Below are positions 51,741 to 60,839 of a stretch of 64,000 bases of DNA, one piece after another. Position numbers and translations under genes: made by a program. The notes beneath the pieces were generated by a model, which did no database searches, had not been told where the DNA came from, and worked only from the letters and a program-made list of their open reading frames with translations. Each line of letters starts with the position of its first letter. Position 1 is the stretch's first letter. Origin of the DNA: Pseudomonas sp. TCU-HL1 (GTDB lineage Bacteria > Pseudomonadota > Gammaproteobacteria > Pseudomonadales > Pseudomonadaceae); contig NZ_CP015992.1 in assembly GCF_001708505.1 (NCBI RefSeq), positions 310,001 to 374,000 on the forward strand, written 5' to 3'.

Positions 51741-51838
51741 TGTAGGGGCGAATTCATTCGCCAAGCAGGCCGAAGGTCTGCTCTTGGAGACTGTCAGGGC
51801 AGCTGCGCCGCCCCTGGCGAATGAATTCGCCCCTACAA
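51741..51838. repeat. RAYT-associated REP pair, copy 2 (downstream of RAYT)
   Basis: TGTAGGGGCGAATTCATTCG at the left and CGAATGAATTCGCCCCTACA at the right form inverted REP units with perfect GGCGAAT/ATTCGCC stems. It starts 7 bp after the RAYT stop codon and ends 26 bp before the FUSC gene stop. Confidence 0.9.
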
Positions 51839-51863
51839 AGAGCTTGTGCCTCCGGAGCGGGCC

Positions 51864-54041
51864 TTACGCCACCTTTCGCTCGTTCAGCAGATGCGCCGCC
51901 AGGGTCCGCAATGCCCCCAGTTGGCGGCAAATGAGTCCCAGCTCGGTCTGTACCAGGCGCGGGCGGTCGTCCATGTCTTCCGGAAGCTGCTCCAGGGCCT
52001 TGGCGAGGGCATCCTCCTCGTCGCGATGGATACTGATCGGGCGGCGGTCGGTCAGGCCCTGGGCGATGCAGTCGAGGCTTTCGGCAATCTGCAGGGCGGC
52101 CTGTTCGGAAATCGGCGTAAGCGCTTCGCCGGGCTTCTCGCTGCGGTGCGCACCCAGGGCGGAGAGGTAACTGAGCAGGGTGTGGGACAGCACCAGGAAG
52201 CGGAAGCCGATGTCGGCTTCCTTACGGAAGTGGCCGGGCTCCATGAGCATGTTGGAGAGCGTGGTGGACAGCGCCGCGTCGGCGTTATGGGCGTTGCGTC
52301 GGGCCAGGCGGTAGGCGAGGTCGTCGCGCTTGCCGCTGGCGTACTGCTGCATGATCTGCCGCAGGTAGCGGCTGTTGCAGGCCAGGGTGTTGGCCACCAC
52401 CTGGTTGAGCCGGCGGCCTTGCCAGTCGGGTAGCACGAAGATCACCGCCAGGCCGGCGATCAGCGCGCCGAGCAGGGTGTCCACCAGGCGTGGCAGGAAC
52501 AGGCCGTAGCTGTCGCCGGTCTGGTTGAAGCAGAACAGCACCAGCAGGGTGATGGCGGCGGTGGCCAGGGTGTAGCGGGTGGCGCGGGTGGCGAAGAACA
52601 CCACCCCGGCAACCACGGCGAAGGCAGACTGCACCAGGGCGCCGGGGAACAGGTCGAACAGTGCCCACCCCAGCGCCAGGCCGAGCAGGGTGCCGGCGAT
52701 CCGCTGTATCAGCTTACGCCGAGTGGCGCCGAAGTTGGGCTGGCAGACGAATACCGTGGTCAACAGGATCCAGTAGCCCTGTTCGGGGTGGATCAGGTGC
52801 AGCACGCCGTAGCCGGTGGCGAGCGCCAGGGCCATGCGCAGCGCGTGGCGAAATATCAGGGACGTCGGCGTGAGGTTCTGCTTGAGGCGTTCCCAGACGT
52901 CCTTCAGGCCCTGGGGCGAACGGTCCAGCAGGCTGGCGTCCTGGGCTTCGGCAAGGGCATCGGGGTTGCTGGCATCGATGAGCAGGCGGTCCAGGGTGCC
53001 GAGGTTGCGCGCCAGGGCGTTGAGCGAGCGCAGCAGGCCGCGCCAGGCCGGGTTGCTCTGGACGCGCAGGTGTTCCAGGGACTTGTTCAGGTCTTCCAGG
53101 GCCTGTGCGCCGTCCAGGTAGTCGAAGGGCTGGCGCATCTGCATGGCGCGGCCCAGGGCCTGGCAGGCGCCGCCTTGCTGGCGCAGCAGGCGTTGGCAGC
53201 GGAACAGCACGTCGCTGTGGAAAAAGGCTTCGGCCAGCTCGTTGTAGGGATGGTGGGAGGAGCTGGCGCGTTCGTGGATGTCCTGGGCCAGGAAGTAGAG
53301 CTTGAGGTAGCGGTTCACCTTGGGCCCCGGCCGACCGTTGCCGACCCGGTGCAGGATGATCTCCTTGGCCGCATTGAGCGCTGCCACCACCTTGCCGTTC
53401 TGCCGGGCCAGTTCCAGGCGCCGGGCTTCCATGTCGAGATGGCGCACCGGTTCCAGCAGGGCGGACTTCAGCTTGAGGTACTGCCCGAGTTCACGGAACA
53501 GCCGGGCCAGGCTCTGTTGCACGGGTTGATGGGTGAACAGCGCCTGCCAGAGCACTGAGAGCAGCCCGTACCAGGCGGCGCCGGCCACCAGCAGGACAGG
53601 CTCCTGCCAGAGGTTGGTCGGGGCGCCGTCGCGCTGGTCGACGCCGATCATCGTGTAGATGGACAGGATCAGCGTGGCCGACGCGATCGTCGCGTAGCGC
53701 TCGCCAAGGGCGCCCAGCATCGTCAGGCCGAAGCTGGCCAGCGCCAGGGCGCTGACGAAGATCCAGGGGTAGGGGAAGAGCAACTCCACCGACAGCGAGG
53801 CGACGCTGAAGCAGCCGAGGGTCACCAGCAATGCGGTGAGACGGCCCTGCCAACTGTCGTCGGTTTCCGCCAGGGCACTGGCGATGATGCCGAGGAACAG
53901 CGGGATCAGCAGATCCATGCGGTCCTGCTGCCAGCACAGCGCCATGCTCCCGGTCAGGGCGACGAAGACGCGCAGGCTGTAGCTGAACTTGTCCAGCGCC
54001 CAGAGGCGGCGCAGCGTTTGAGTGAATCGTGTCGAGGGCAT
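51864..54041 (-). CDS. FUSC/YccS-family inner-membrane protein
   Basis: A 725-residue membrane protein of the YccS/YhfK (fusaric-acid-resistance-like) type: an N-terminal block of about six helices (residues 25-165, e.g. IPLFLGIIASALAE), a large cytoplasmic helical region, a second helix block around 395-540 (GYWILLTTVFVCQPNFGATR, the FUSC signature) and a C-terminal soluble part. Possible aromatic acid or stress efflux function; no membrane-fusion partner gene is adjacent. Product specificity unknown. Confidence 0.87.
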   Translation of the reverse strand: MPSTRFTQTLRRLWALDKFSYSLRVFVALTGSMALCWQQDRMDLLIPLFLGIIASALAETDDSWQGRLTALLVTLGCFSVASLSVELLFPYPWIFVSALALASFGLTMLGALGERYATIASATLILSIYTMIGVDQRDGAPTNLWQEPVLLVAGAAWYGLLSVLWQALFTHQPVQQSLARLFRELGQYLKLKSALLEPVRHLDMEARRLELARQNGKVVAALNAAKEIILHRVGNGRPGPKVNRYLKLYFLAQDIHERASSSHHPYNELAEAFFHSDVLFRCQRLLRQQGGACQALGRAMQMRQPFDYLDGAQALEDLNKSLEHLRVQSNPAWRGLLRSLNALARNLGTLDRLLIDASNPDALAEAQDASLLDRSPQGLKDVWERLKQNLTPTSLIFRHALRMALALATGYGVLHLIHPEQGYWILLTTVFVCQPNFGATRRKLIQRIAGTLLGLALGWALFDLFPGALVQSAFAVVAGVVFFATRATRYTLATAAITLLVLFCFNQTGDSYGLFLPRLVDTLLGALIAGLAVIFVLPDWQGRRLNQVVANTLACNSRYLRQIMQQYASGKRDDLAYRLARRNAHNADAALSTTLSNMLMEPGHFRKEADIGFRFLVLSHTLLSYLSALGAHRSEKPGEALTPISEQAALQIAESLDCIAQGLTDRRPISIHRDEEDALAKALEQLPEDMDDRPRLVQTELGLICRQLGALRTLAAHLLNERKVA

Positions 54042-54271
54042 AGGGGCCTTGTGGGCGAATGTCCGGGTACGGCTGAGCGGCCGGTTACAGCCTAAGGGCT
54101 GCGAAGGGCGCTGTCAGCCGTCCCGTCGCATTCGATGGTGCCAGCTGGTGGGAGTCACAGGGAGGGAGTGAAAAAAGCCTGTACGGAAGTACCGCATCAC
54201 GCTGGTTGCGAGTGCGGAATTGGTGCAGGCTAGACCACCCGCTGGCCAAACCTGTTCGCGGATGTCCGTGC

Positions 54272-55015
54272 ATGAGAAAACGCTGTGGTTTTGCCCTGTT
54301 CGCCTTGTTGCTCGCTTCGGCGGGTGCCGCTGCTGAAACATTGCGCATCGCCGCGGATGTCTGGCCACCTTTTACCGATGCCAGGCTGCCGGGCAATGGC
54401 CTGGCCGCCGAGCTGGTGAGTACCGCGCTCAAGCGCGCCGGGCATCGTCCCGAGTACGTCGAAGTGCCCTGGGCCCGTGCCTTGCGCGGCGTCCAGGTGG
54501 GTGACTACGACCTGATCGTCAGCGCCTGGTACAGCGATGATCGTGCCCGCTACGGCCTGTTCTCCAAACCTTACCTGACCAATCGAATTCTCTTTCTCAA
54601 GCGCAAGGGCAGTGCCGTCGACTTCCAGGCGCTGGCCGATCTCAAGCGATACAGCATTGCCGTGGTGCGCGGCTACAGCTACCTGCCGAGCTTCGATGCC
54701 GACGCCAGCCTCAACAAGGTGCCGGTGAAGGGCTTTCAGATGGGCGCGCGAATGCTGTCTGCCGGAAGGGTGCAACTGACCCTGGAAGACGAACTGGTGG
54801 CACGCTTCTACCTGAGCCGAGAGCTGAAAGGGATTCGCGACCAGTTGGTGTTCCTGTCCAGGCCGCTCAGCGAAAACGGCCTGCATATCCTGGTACGCCG
54901 CAGCCATCCGCGGCATCAGCAACTGGTGGAGGCGTTCGACCAGGCGATGCAGGCCATGCGCGAAGACGGCACCTATCAGGCGATCTTCGCCCGCCACGGC
55001 CTGGCTCAACCTTGA
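54272..55015 (+). CDS. Orphan periplasmic solute-binding protein (SBP_bac_3)
   Basis: A 247-residue binding protein with signal peptide (MRKRCGFALFALLLASAGAAA). Core: LRIAADVWPPFTDARLPGNG, the PWARALRGVQVGDYDLIVSA segment and the second-domain LADLKRYSIAVVRGYSY. Resembles the proteins at 29871 and 47455. It ends 1 bp from the convergent dbpA gene. No transporter genes nearby. Confidence 0.85.
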   Translation: MRKRCGFALFALLLASAGAAAETLRIAADVWPPFTDARLPGNGLAAELVSTALKRAGHRPEYVEVPWARALRGVQVGDYDLIVSAWYSDDRARYGLFSKPYLTNRILFLKRKGSAVDFQALADLKRYSIAVVRGYSYLPSFDADASLNKVPVKGFQMGARMLSAGRVQLTLEDELVARFYLSRELKGIRDQLVFLSRPLSENGLHILVRRSHPRHQQLVEAFDQAMQAMREDGTYQAIFARHGLAQP

Positions 55016-55016
55016 A

Positions 55017-56411
55017 TCAGAGGATGCGCACCTTGTAGGAACGCCCCTTGATCTTCCCGTCGCTGAGGCGCTTGAGTGCCTGCTTGGCGATGCCGCGTTC
55101 GACCGCGACGAAGGCCTGGAAGTCGAAGATGGCGATCTTGCCCACCTGGCTGCTGGGTAGCCCGGCCTCGCCGGTAAGGGCGCCGAGGATGTCGCCGGGG
55201 CGCAGCTTTTCCTTGCGGCCGCCGTTGATGCACAGCGTGGCCATGGGAGGTAGCAGCGGCTCGCGGCTCTTCACCACCAGTTCGTCGATGCGCTGCCAGT
55301 TCAGCGGTGCCTGTTGCAGGCTCTCGATGGCCTGGGCGCGATTGGCCTCGGCCGGCGCCACCAGGCTCAGCGCCAGGCCCTTCTCGCCGGCGCGGCCGCT
55401 GCGGCCGACGCGGTGGATGTGCACTTCGGGGTCGCGGGACAGTTCGACGTTGATCACCGCTTCCAGCCCGGCGATATCCAGGCCGCGCGCGGCGACGTCG
55501 GTGGCCACCAGCACACTGCAGCTCTGGTTGGCGAAAAGCGCCAGTACCTGGTCACGCTCGCGCTGCTCCAGGTCGCCATGCAGCGACTGGGCGGAAATGC
55601 CATTGTCGCTCAGGTGGGCTTCCAGTTCCTGGCACTGCTGGCGGGTGTGGCAGAACGCGACGCAGGACTGCGGGCGGGTGCTCTGCAGCAGGCGCAGAAC
55701 CGCGTCCATGCGCTGGCGCGGGTCGATCTCGTAGAAGCGCTGCTCGATCTGGTTGTCGTCATGTAGCGCCTCTACCTTCACCTGCTGCGGTTCGCGCATG
55801 AAGGTCTTGGCGAGCTGGGCGATACCGGCCGGGTAGGTGGCGGAGAACAGTAGCGTCTGCCGGCGTGCCGGGAGCTGGCCGATGATTTCGGCGATGCTGT
55901 CGTAGAAGCCCATGTCGAGCATGCGGTCGGCTTCGTCCAGCACCAGGGTGTTGAGACCATCGAGCACGAGCGTGCCCTTGCGCAGGTGTTCCTGGACCCG
56001 GCCCGGGGTGCCGACGATGACATGCGTGCCATGCTCCAGCGAACCCACCTGGGGGCCGAAGGGCACGCCGCCGCAGAGGGTCAGCACCTTGATGTTGCCG
56101 TGGCCGCGGGCCAGGCGACGAACTTCCTTGGCCACCTGGTCGGCCAGCTCGCGGGTAGGGCACAGCACCAATGCCTGGCAGCCGAAGAAGCGCGGGTTGA
56201 GCGGCTCCAGCAGGCCGATGCCGAAGGCGGCGGTTTTGCCACTACCGGTCTTGGCCTGGGCGATCAGGTCCTGGCCCTTGAGGATCAGCGGCAGGGCCTG
56301 GGCCTGGATCGGCGTCATGTCGCGGTAGCCCAGGGTCTCCAGGTTGGCCAGGGTGGCCGCGGAGAGGGGCAGGGTAGAGAAGGCGGTGGTGGTCACGGAG
56401 TGGGCCTGCAA
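55017..56411 (-). CDS. dbpA: ATP-dependent RNA helicase DbpA
   Basis: A 464-residue DEAD-box helicase acting in 50S subunit assembly. The helicase core has AKTGSGKTAAFGIGLLEPL, DEADRMLDMGFYDS, SATYPAG and HRVGRSGRAGE; the last ~75 residues form the DbpA RNA-binding domain (LCINGGRKEKLRPGDILGAL, IFDFQAFVAVERGIAKQAL) that recognises 23S rRNA hairpin 92. This domain distinguishes it from the RhlE2 helicase at 27729. Confidence 0.96.
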   Translation of the reverse strand: MQAHSVTTTAFSTLPLSAATLANLETLGYRDMTPIQAQALPLILKGQDLIAQAKTGSGKTAAFGIGLLEPLNPRFFGCQALVLCPTRELADQVAKEVRRLARGHGNIKVLTLCGGVPFGPQVGSLEHGTHVIVGTPGRVQEHLRKGTLVLDGLNTLVLDEADRMLDMGFYDSIAEIIGQLPARRQTLLFSATYPAGIAQLAKTFMREPQQVKVEALHDDNQIEQRFYEIDPRQRMDAVLRLLQSTRPQSCVAFCHTRQQCQELEAHLSDNGISAQSLHGDLEQRERDQVLALFANQSCSVLVATDVAARGLDIAGLEAVINVELSRDPEVHIHRVGRSGRAGEKGLALSLVAPAEANRAQAIESLQQAPLNWQRIDELVVKSREPLLPPMATLCINGGRKEKLRPGDILGALTGEAGLPSSQVGKIAIFDFQAFVAVERGIAKQALKRLSDGKIKGRSYKVRIL

Positions 56412-56562
56412 GTCGAAATGGCGCGCAGTTTAGCAGGCCCGCGCGTGCTCCCCCCGTCACTCGTCGAGTTCGCGGTCTACCCGGCGCACGGCGCGGCCGC
56501 TTTCCCATGGCAGCTGAAAGAAAGTGGCTGCGGCCAGCAAGGCCGTCGGGGATTCGCCTTTC

Positions 56563-56639
56563 CTGTGGGAGCGATTTCAATCGCGATCGTGCAACGACGT
56601 TGTTCCAAGTCGTTTCGCGAATGAATTCGCTCCCACAAG
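56563..56639. repeat. Variant GTGG-headed REP pair between dbpA and betA
   Basis: Outer arms TGTGGGAGCGA and CGCTCCCACAAG with inner TCAATCGCGA / TCGCGAATGAATTCG stems. A relative of the RAYT-associated REP, sharing GCGAATGAATTCGC on the right arm but with a GTGG-type head. Ends 10 bp before the betA stop codon. Confidence 0.75.
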
Positions 56640-56648
56640 TGGGCTGCC

Positions 56649-58337
56649 TTACAGCTTGCGTGCCGGCTGGCCGCGCACCGGCTTGTCGCCGGCCACGTAG
56701 TAGCTAGCGGTGCTGCGTGGCAGTGGTTTGCGGCCGCGGATTTTGTCGGCGATCTTCTCGGCGATCATGATGGTGGTCGCGTTGAGGTTGCCGGTGATGA
56801 TCTCCGGCATGATCGAGGCATCGACCACGCGCAGGCCTTCCATGCCGTGTACGCGGCCCTGGCCATCCACCACCGCCATGTCGTCGGTGCCCATCTTGCA
56901 GGAGCAGGAGGGGTGGAACGCGGTTTCCGCGTGGGTGCGGATGAACTCGTCCAGCTCGGCGTCGGACTTCAGGTTCGCGCCCGGGCTCAGCTCGCGGCCG
57001 CGGTATGGGTCCAGCGCCGGCTGGCCCATGATCTCGCGGGTGATGCGGATGCCGTCGCGGAATTCCTGCCAGTCCTGTTCGTGGGACATGTAGTTGAACA
57101 GGATGCTCGGGTGTTGGCGCGGGTCTCTGGATTTCAGGTGAATACGGCCACGGCTCGGCGAGCGCATAGAGCCCATGTGGGCCTGGAAGCCGTGCTCCTT
57201 CACCGCGTTGGAACCGTTGTAGTTGATCGCCACCGGCAGGAAGTGGAACTGGATGTTCGGCCATTCGAACTCGGCGCGGGTACGGATGAAGCCGCCGGCC
57301 TCGAACTGGTTGCTGGCACCCAGGCCCTTGCCGAGGAACAGCCACTGCGCGCCAATGGCCGGCTGGTTCCACCACTGCAGGGCCGGGAACAGCGACACCG
57401 GCTCCTTGCAGGCGTATTGCAGGTAGAGCTCCAGGTGGTCCTGCAGGTTGGCGCCCACGCCCGGCAGGTCATGCACGATCGGAACGTCAAGGTCGCGCAG
57501 CACGGCCGCCGGGCCGACGCCGGAGCGCTGCAGCAGTTGCGGTGAGGCGATGGCGCCGCTGCACACGAGCACTTCGCGGCGGGCATGCGCGGTGGTGGGG
57601 GTGTCGCTGTTGCCCTTGAGGTAGGCGACGCCGATGGCGCGCTTGCCGCTGAACAGGATGCGATCGCTCAGGGCGTGGGTAACGATGGTCAGATTGGGAC
57701 GGTTGCGCGCCTGGTCCAGGTAACCGCGACCGGTGGCGGCACGGCGGCCCTCCGGGGTCACGGTGCGGTCCATCGGGCCGAAGCCTTCCTGCTGGTAACC
57801 GTTGAGGTCATCGGTACGCGGGAAGCCGGCCTGCACGCCGGCCTCGACCATGGCGTGGAACAGCGGGTTGTTGCCGGTCTTGGGCGTGGTGACGCTCACC
57901 GGGCCGTCGCCACCGTGGAAGTCGTTCGGGCCGATGTCGCGGGTTTCCGCCTTGCGGAAGTAGGGCAGGCAGTCGAGGTAGGTCCAGTCTTCCAGGCCCG
58001 GTGCCTTGGCCCAGCCGTCGAAGTCCAGGGCGTTGCCGCGGATGTAACACATGCCGTTGATCAGCGAGGAACCGCCCAGGCCCTTGCCACGACCGCACTC
58101 CATGCGGCGGTTGTTCATGAAGGGCTCCGGATCGGTCTCGTAGGCCCAGTTGTAGCGGCGGCCCTGCAGCGGGTAGGCGAGGGCAGCGGGCATCTGGGTA
58201 CGGAAATCCAGGCGGTAGTCCGGGCCACCGGCTTCCAGCAGCAGGACGCTGACCTCGGGGTCTTCGGTCAGGCGGGTGGCCAGCACGTTACCGGCGGAGC
58301 CGGCGCCGACGATGATGTAATCGAATTCTTGTGACAT
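56649..58337 (-). CDS. betA: Choline dehydrogenase
   Basis: GMC-family flavoprotein of 562 residues oxidising choline to betaine aldehyde. N-terminal FAD motif IIVGAGSAGNVLATRL, the signature GRGKGLGGSSLINGMCYIRG and the C-terminal active-site region HPSCSCKMGTDDMAVVD with NLNATTIMIAEK. It is the last gene of betI-betB-betA, 155 bp after betB with a palindromic repeat in the gap. Confidence 0.96.
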   Translation of the reverse strand: MSQEFDYIIVGAGSAGNVLATRLTEDPEVSVLLLEAGGPDYRLDFRTQMPAALAYPLQGRRYNWAYETDPEPFMNNRRMECGRGKGLGGSSLINGMCYIRGNALDFDGWAKAPGLEDWTYLDCLPYFRKAETRDIGPNDFHGGDGPVSVTTPKTGNNPLFHAMVEAGVQAGFPRTDDLNGYQQEGFGPMDRTVTPEGRRAATGRGYLDQARNRPNLTIVTHALSDRILFSGKRAIGVAYLKGNSDTPTTAHARREVLVCSGAIASPQLLQRSGVGPAAVLRDLDVPIVHDLPGVGANLQDHLELYLQYACKEPVSLFPALQWWNQPAIGAQWLFLGKGLGASNQFEAGGFIRTRAEFEWPNIQFHFLPVAINYNGSNAVKEHGFQAHMGSMRSPSRGRIHLKSRDPRQHPSILFNYMSHEQDWQEFRDGIRITREIMGQPALDPYRGRELSPGANLKSDAELDEFIRTHAETAFHPSCSCKMGTDDMAVVDGQGRVHGMEGLRVVDASIMPEIITGNLNATTIMIAEKIADKIRGRKPLPRSTASYYVAGDKPVRGQPARKL

Positions 58338-58391
58338 TTGACTTACCTGCTAGATGACCCGGATGACTCCGGGGCGCGGCAAACTTCTTTC

Positions 58392-58453
58392 CCGGATTGC
58401 ATCCGGGCTACCTGGGCCGGTGCTGCGTCGTAGCCCGGATGAAATCCGGGAGC
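58392..58453. repeat. GTAG-headed CCCGGAT palindrome pair between betB and betA
   Basis: CCCGGATTGCATCCGGGCTA on the left and GTAGCCCGGATGAAATCCGG on the right form an inverted pair, each with a 7-bp CCCGGAT/ATCCGGG hairpin. It lies inside the betIBA transcript and could affect relative levels of betA and betB mRNA. Confidence 0.85.
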
Positions 58454-58492
58454 GCAATGCGCCCCCGAGGTTTCCGTCCTGGCTGGCGTCGG

Positions 58493-59965
58493 TCAGAACA
58501 CCGAGTAGTAGTCGCCCATCTCGACCTGCACGGACTTGATACGGGTGTAGTGGGCTAGGGTGGTCAGGCCGTTCTCGCGGCCGACGCCGGATTGCTTGTA
58601 ACCGCCCACCGGCATTTCGGCGGGAGACTCGCCCCAGGTGTTGATCCAGCAGATGCCGGCTTCCAGCTTGTGGATCACACGGTGGGCGCGGGCCAGGTCG
58701 CGGGTGACGACGCCGGCGGCCAGGCCGTACTCGGTGTCGTTGGCGCGGCGGATGACTTCTTCCTCGGTGTCGTAGGCCAGGATGCTCATCACCGGGCCGA
58801 AGATTTCTTCGCGAACGATGGTCATGTCGTCGGTGCAGTCGGTGAACACGGTGGCAGCCACATACGCGCCCTTGGCGTAGTCGCCTTCGGTCACGCGCTC
58901 GCCGCCAATCAGCAGGCGAGCGCCTTCCTTGCGGCCGGCCTCGATGTAGCCGAGCACACTTTCCATGTGGGCGAAGCTGGTCAGCGGACCGAAGTTGGTG
59001 TTGGCGTCCTCCGGGTTGCCCAGGCGGATGCGCTTCACGCGCTCGACCACCTTGGCTTCGAAGCTGGCCTGCAGGGCGCGCGGTACGAAGACGCGGGTGC
59101 CGTTGGTGCAGACCTGGCCGGAGCTGAAGAAGTTGGCCATGACGGCGATATCGGCAGCGCGGTCGAGGTCGGCGTCTTCGAAGATGATCAGCGGCGATTT
59201 GCCGCCCAGCTCCATGGTCACTTCCTTCAGCGAGGAGCTGGAGGCGCTGGCCATGACTTTCTTGCCGGTGGAGGTGCCGCCAGTGAAGGAGATTTTCTCG
59301 ATCTGCGGGTGCTCGGTCAGCCACTGGCCGACTTCGCGGCCGCTGCCGGTGAGCACGTTGAACACGCCGTCCGGAACGCCGGCTTCGGTGTAGATCTCGG
59401 CCAGTTTCAGGGCGGTCAGCGGGGTGACTTCGCTGGGTTTGAAGATCATCGCGTTGCCGGCGGCGAGGGCCGGGGCGGACTTCCACATGGCGATCTGCAC
59501 CGGGTAGTTCCAGGCGCCGATACCGGCGACCACGCCCAGCGGTTCGCGGCGGGTGTAGACGAAGCTGGTTTCGCGCAGCGGGATCTGCTCGCCTTCGATA
59601 GCCGGAATCAGGCCGGCGTAGTACTCGATCACGTCGGCGCCGGTGACGATGTCCACGGCGCGGGTTTCGGCCAGCGGTTTGCCGGTGTCGAGGGTTTCCA
59701 GCTCGGCCAGTTCGTCATTGCGTTCGCGCAGGATGTCGACGGCGCGACGCAGGATGCGCGACCGCTGCATGGCGGTCATGGCGGCCCAGACCTTCTGGCC
59801 TTCGATGGCGCTGGCGACGGCGCGTTCGACGTCTTCCTTGCCGGCGCGCTGGACGCTGGCCAGGACTTCACCATTGGCCGGGTTGACGGTCTCGAAGGTG
59901 GCGCTGCTGGTGGAGTCGACGTAGCGACCGCCAATGTAAAGCTTCTGTTCTTCGAATCGGGCCAT
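58493..59965 (-). CDS. betB: Betaine aldehyde dehydrogenase
   Basis: NAD(P)-dependent aldehyde dehydrogenase of 490 residues forming glycine betaine. Start at MARFEEQKLYIGG; a longer form with 17 extra residues is rejected. Motifs: GIGAWNYPVQIAMWKSAPAL, FTGGTSTGKKVMASAS, catalytic Glu in MELGGKSPLIIFEDA and catalytic Cys in FSSGQVCTNGTRVFV. Followed by betA; preceded by betI with a 47-bp gap. Confidence 0.96.
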   Translation of the reverse strand: MARFEEQKLYIGGRYVDSTSSATFETVNPANGEVLASVQRAGKEDVERAVASAIEGQKVWAAMTAMQRSRILRRAVDILRERNDELAELETLDTGKPLAETRAVDIVTGADVIEYYAGLIPAIEGEQIPLRETSFVYTRREPLGVVAGIGAWNYPVQIAMWKSAPALAAGNAMIFKPSEVTPLTALKLAEIYTEAGVPDGVFNVLTGSGREVGQWLTEHPQIEKISFTGGTSTGKKVMASASSSSLKEVTMELGGKSPLIIFEDADLDRAADIAVMANFFSSGQVCTNGTRVFVPRALQASFEAKVVERVKRIRLGNPEDANTNFGPLTSFAHMESVLGYIEAGRKEGARLLIGGERVTEGDYAKGAYVAATVFTDCTDDMTIVREEIFGPVMSILAYDTEEEVIRRANDTEYGLAAGVVTRDLARAHRVIHKLEAGICWINTWGESPAEMPVGGYKQSGVGRENGLTTLAHYTRIKSVQVEMGDYYSVF

Positions 59966-60012
59966 GGTGGTTGTCCTCTCTAGGTCTTGTGTTCGCAAGG
60001 CGGGCGGGCGGT

Positions 60013-60606
60013 TCAAGCCGCCTGCTTGGCCAGTTGTTGATCAAGGAATTCGTACGCGAGCTGGCGCGCCTGCCCGGTATCGAAGGCTTCGCCGGACAGC
60101 GCGCCGCGCAACCAGAGGCCATCGATCAGGGCGGCCAGGCCACGGGCGGCGGTGCGGGCGCTTCCAGCATCGAGCTCGCGGCGGAACTGCCAGCAGAGGT
60201 TCGAGTAGAGGCGCAGGTCGTTGATGCGCTGCAAACGGCGCAGGGACGGCTGGTGCATGCTGCTGGCCCAGAACGCCAGCCAGGTCTTCATGGCCGGGCC
60301 GTTGACCTGGGTCTCGTCGAAGTTGCCGTCGATGATGGAGCGGAGGTAGCCGCGTGCGCTGTCGTCGCGCATGGCCTCGCGGCGCTTGCGCACCGCATCC
60401 TGCAGGTCGTTCATGAGGAAGCGCATGGTGGCTTCCAGCAGGCCGTTCTTGTCCTGGAAATAGTGGCTGATGATGCCGTTGGAAACCCCGGCCAGCTTCG
60501 CGATGTAGGAAATGCTGGCGTCGCCCATGCCGACCTGATCCACCGCCTCAAGTGTGGCGTGGATCAGCTGGGTGCGGCGCAAGGGCTGCATTCCGACTTT
60601 TGGCAT
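60013..60606 (-). CDS. betI: Choline-responsive TetR repressor BetI
   Basis: A 197-residue TetR regulator; residues 10-55 contain the HTH (SISYIAKLAGVSNGIISHYF) and the C-terminal domain binds choline. Start MPKVGMQPLRRTQLI. Known to repress bet genes in the absence of choline. It is first in betI-betB-betA and divergent from betT; the palindrome at 60669 lies 62 bp upstream of its start. A 74%-identical paralogue is at 62627. Confidence 0.95.
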   Translation of the reverse strand: MPKVGMQPLRRTQLIHATLEAVDQVGMGDASISYIAKLAGVSNGIISHYFQDKNGLLEATMRFLMNDLQDAVRKRREAMRDDSARGYLRSIIDGNFDETQVNGPAMKTWLAFWASSMHQPSLRRLQRINDLRLYSNLCWQFRRELDAGSARTAARGLAALIDGLWLRGALSGEAFDTGQARQLAYEFLDQQLAKQAA

Positions 60607-60668
60607 TGGGGTTTCCTCGTCTTCCGGGCCTTTCCGGACGGGTTGAAATCCAGCCTACTTTATTTTTA

Positions 60669-60680
60669 TTGAACGTTCAA
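60669..60680. promoter_or_regulatory. Putative BetI operator (TTGAACGTTCAA)
   Basis: A perfect 12-bp palindrome in an AT-rich part of the 233-bp betI-betT divergent region. It resembles known BetI boxes centred on ACGT and lies 62 bp from betI and about 160 bp from the betT start. Confidence 0.75.
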
Positions 60681-60839
60681 ACAACAAAGAATAAGCTGCG
60701 CACCATGGAACGGGATGCGGCAGTTCGCCGCACCTGATTTCAGGCCATCTGCCGGCGGATTCCATTCGTCGCCGGTCGCTGGCGCGGGTCTGTCGTTGCG
60801 CCTTTGATGCGCCTGCTTTCACTGCCCTGGAATCTCCAA

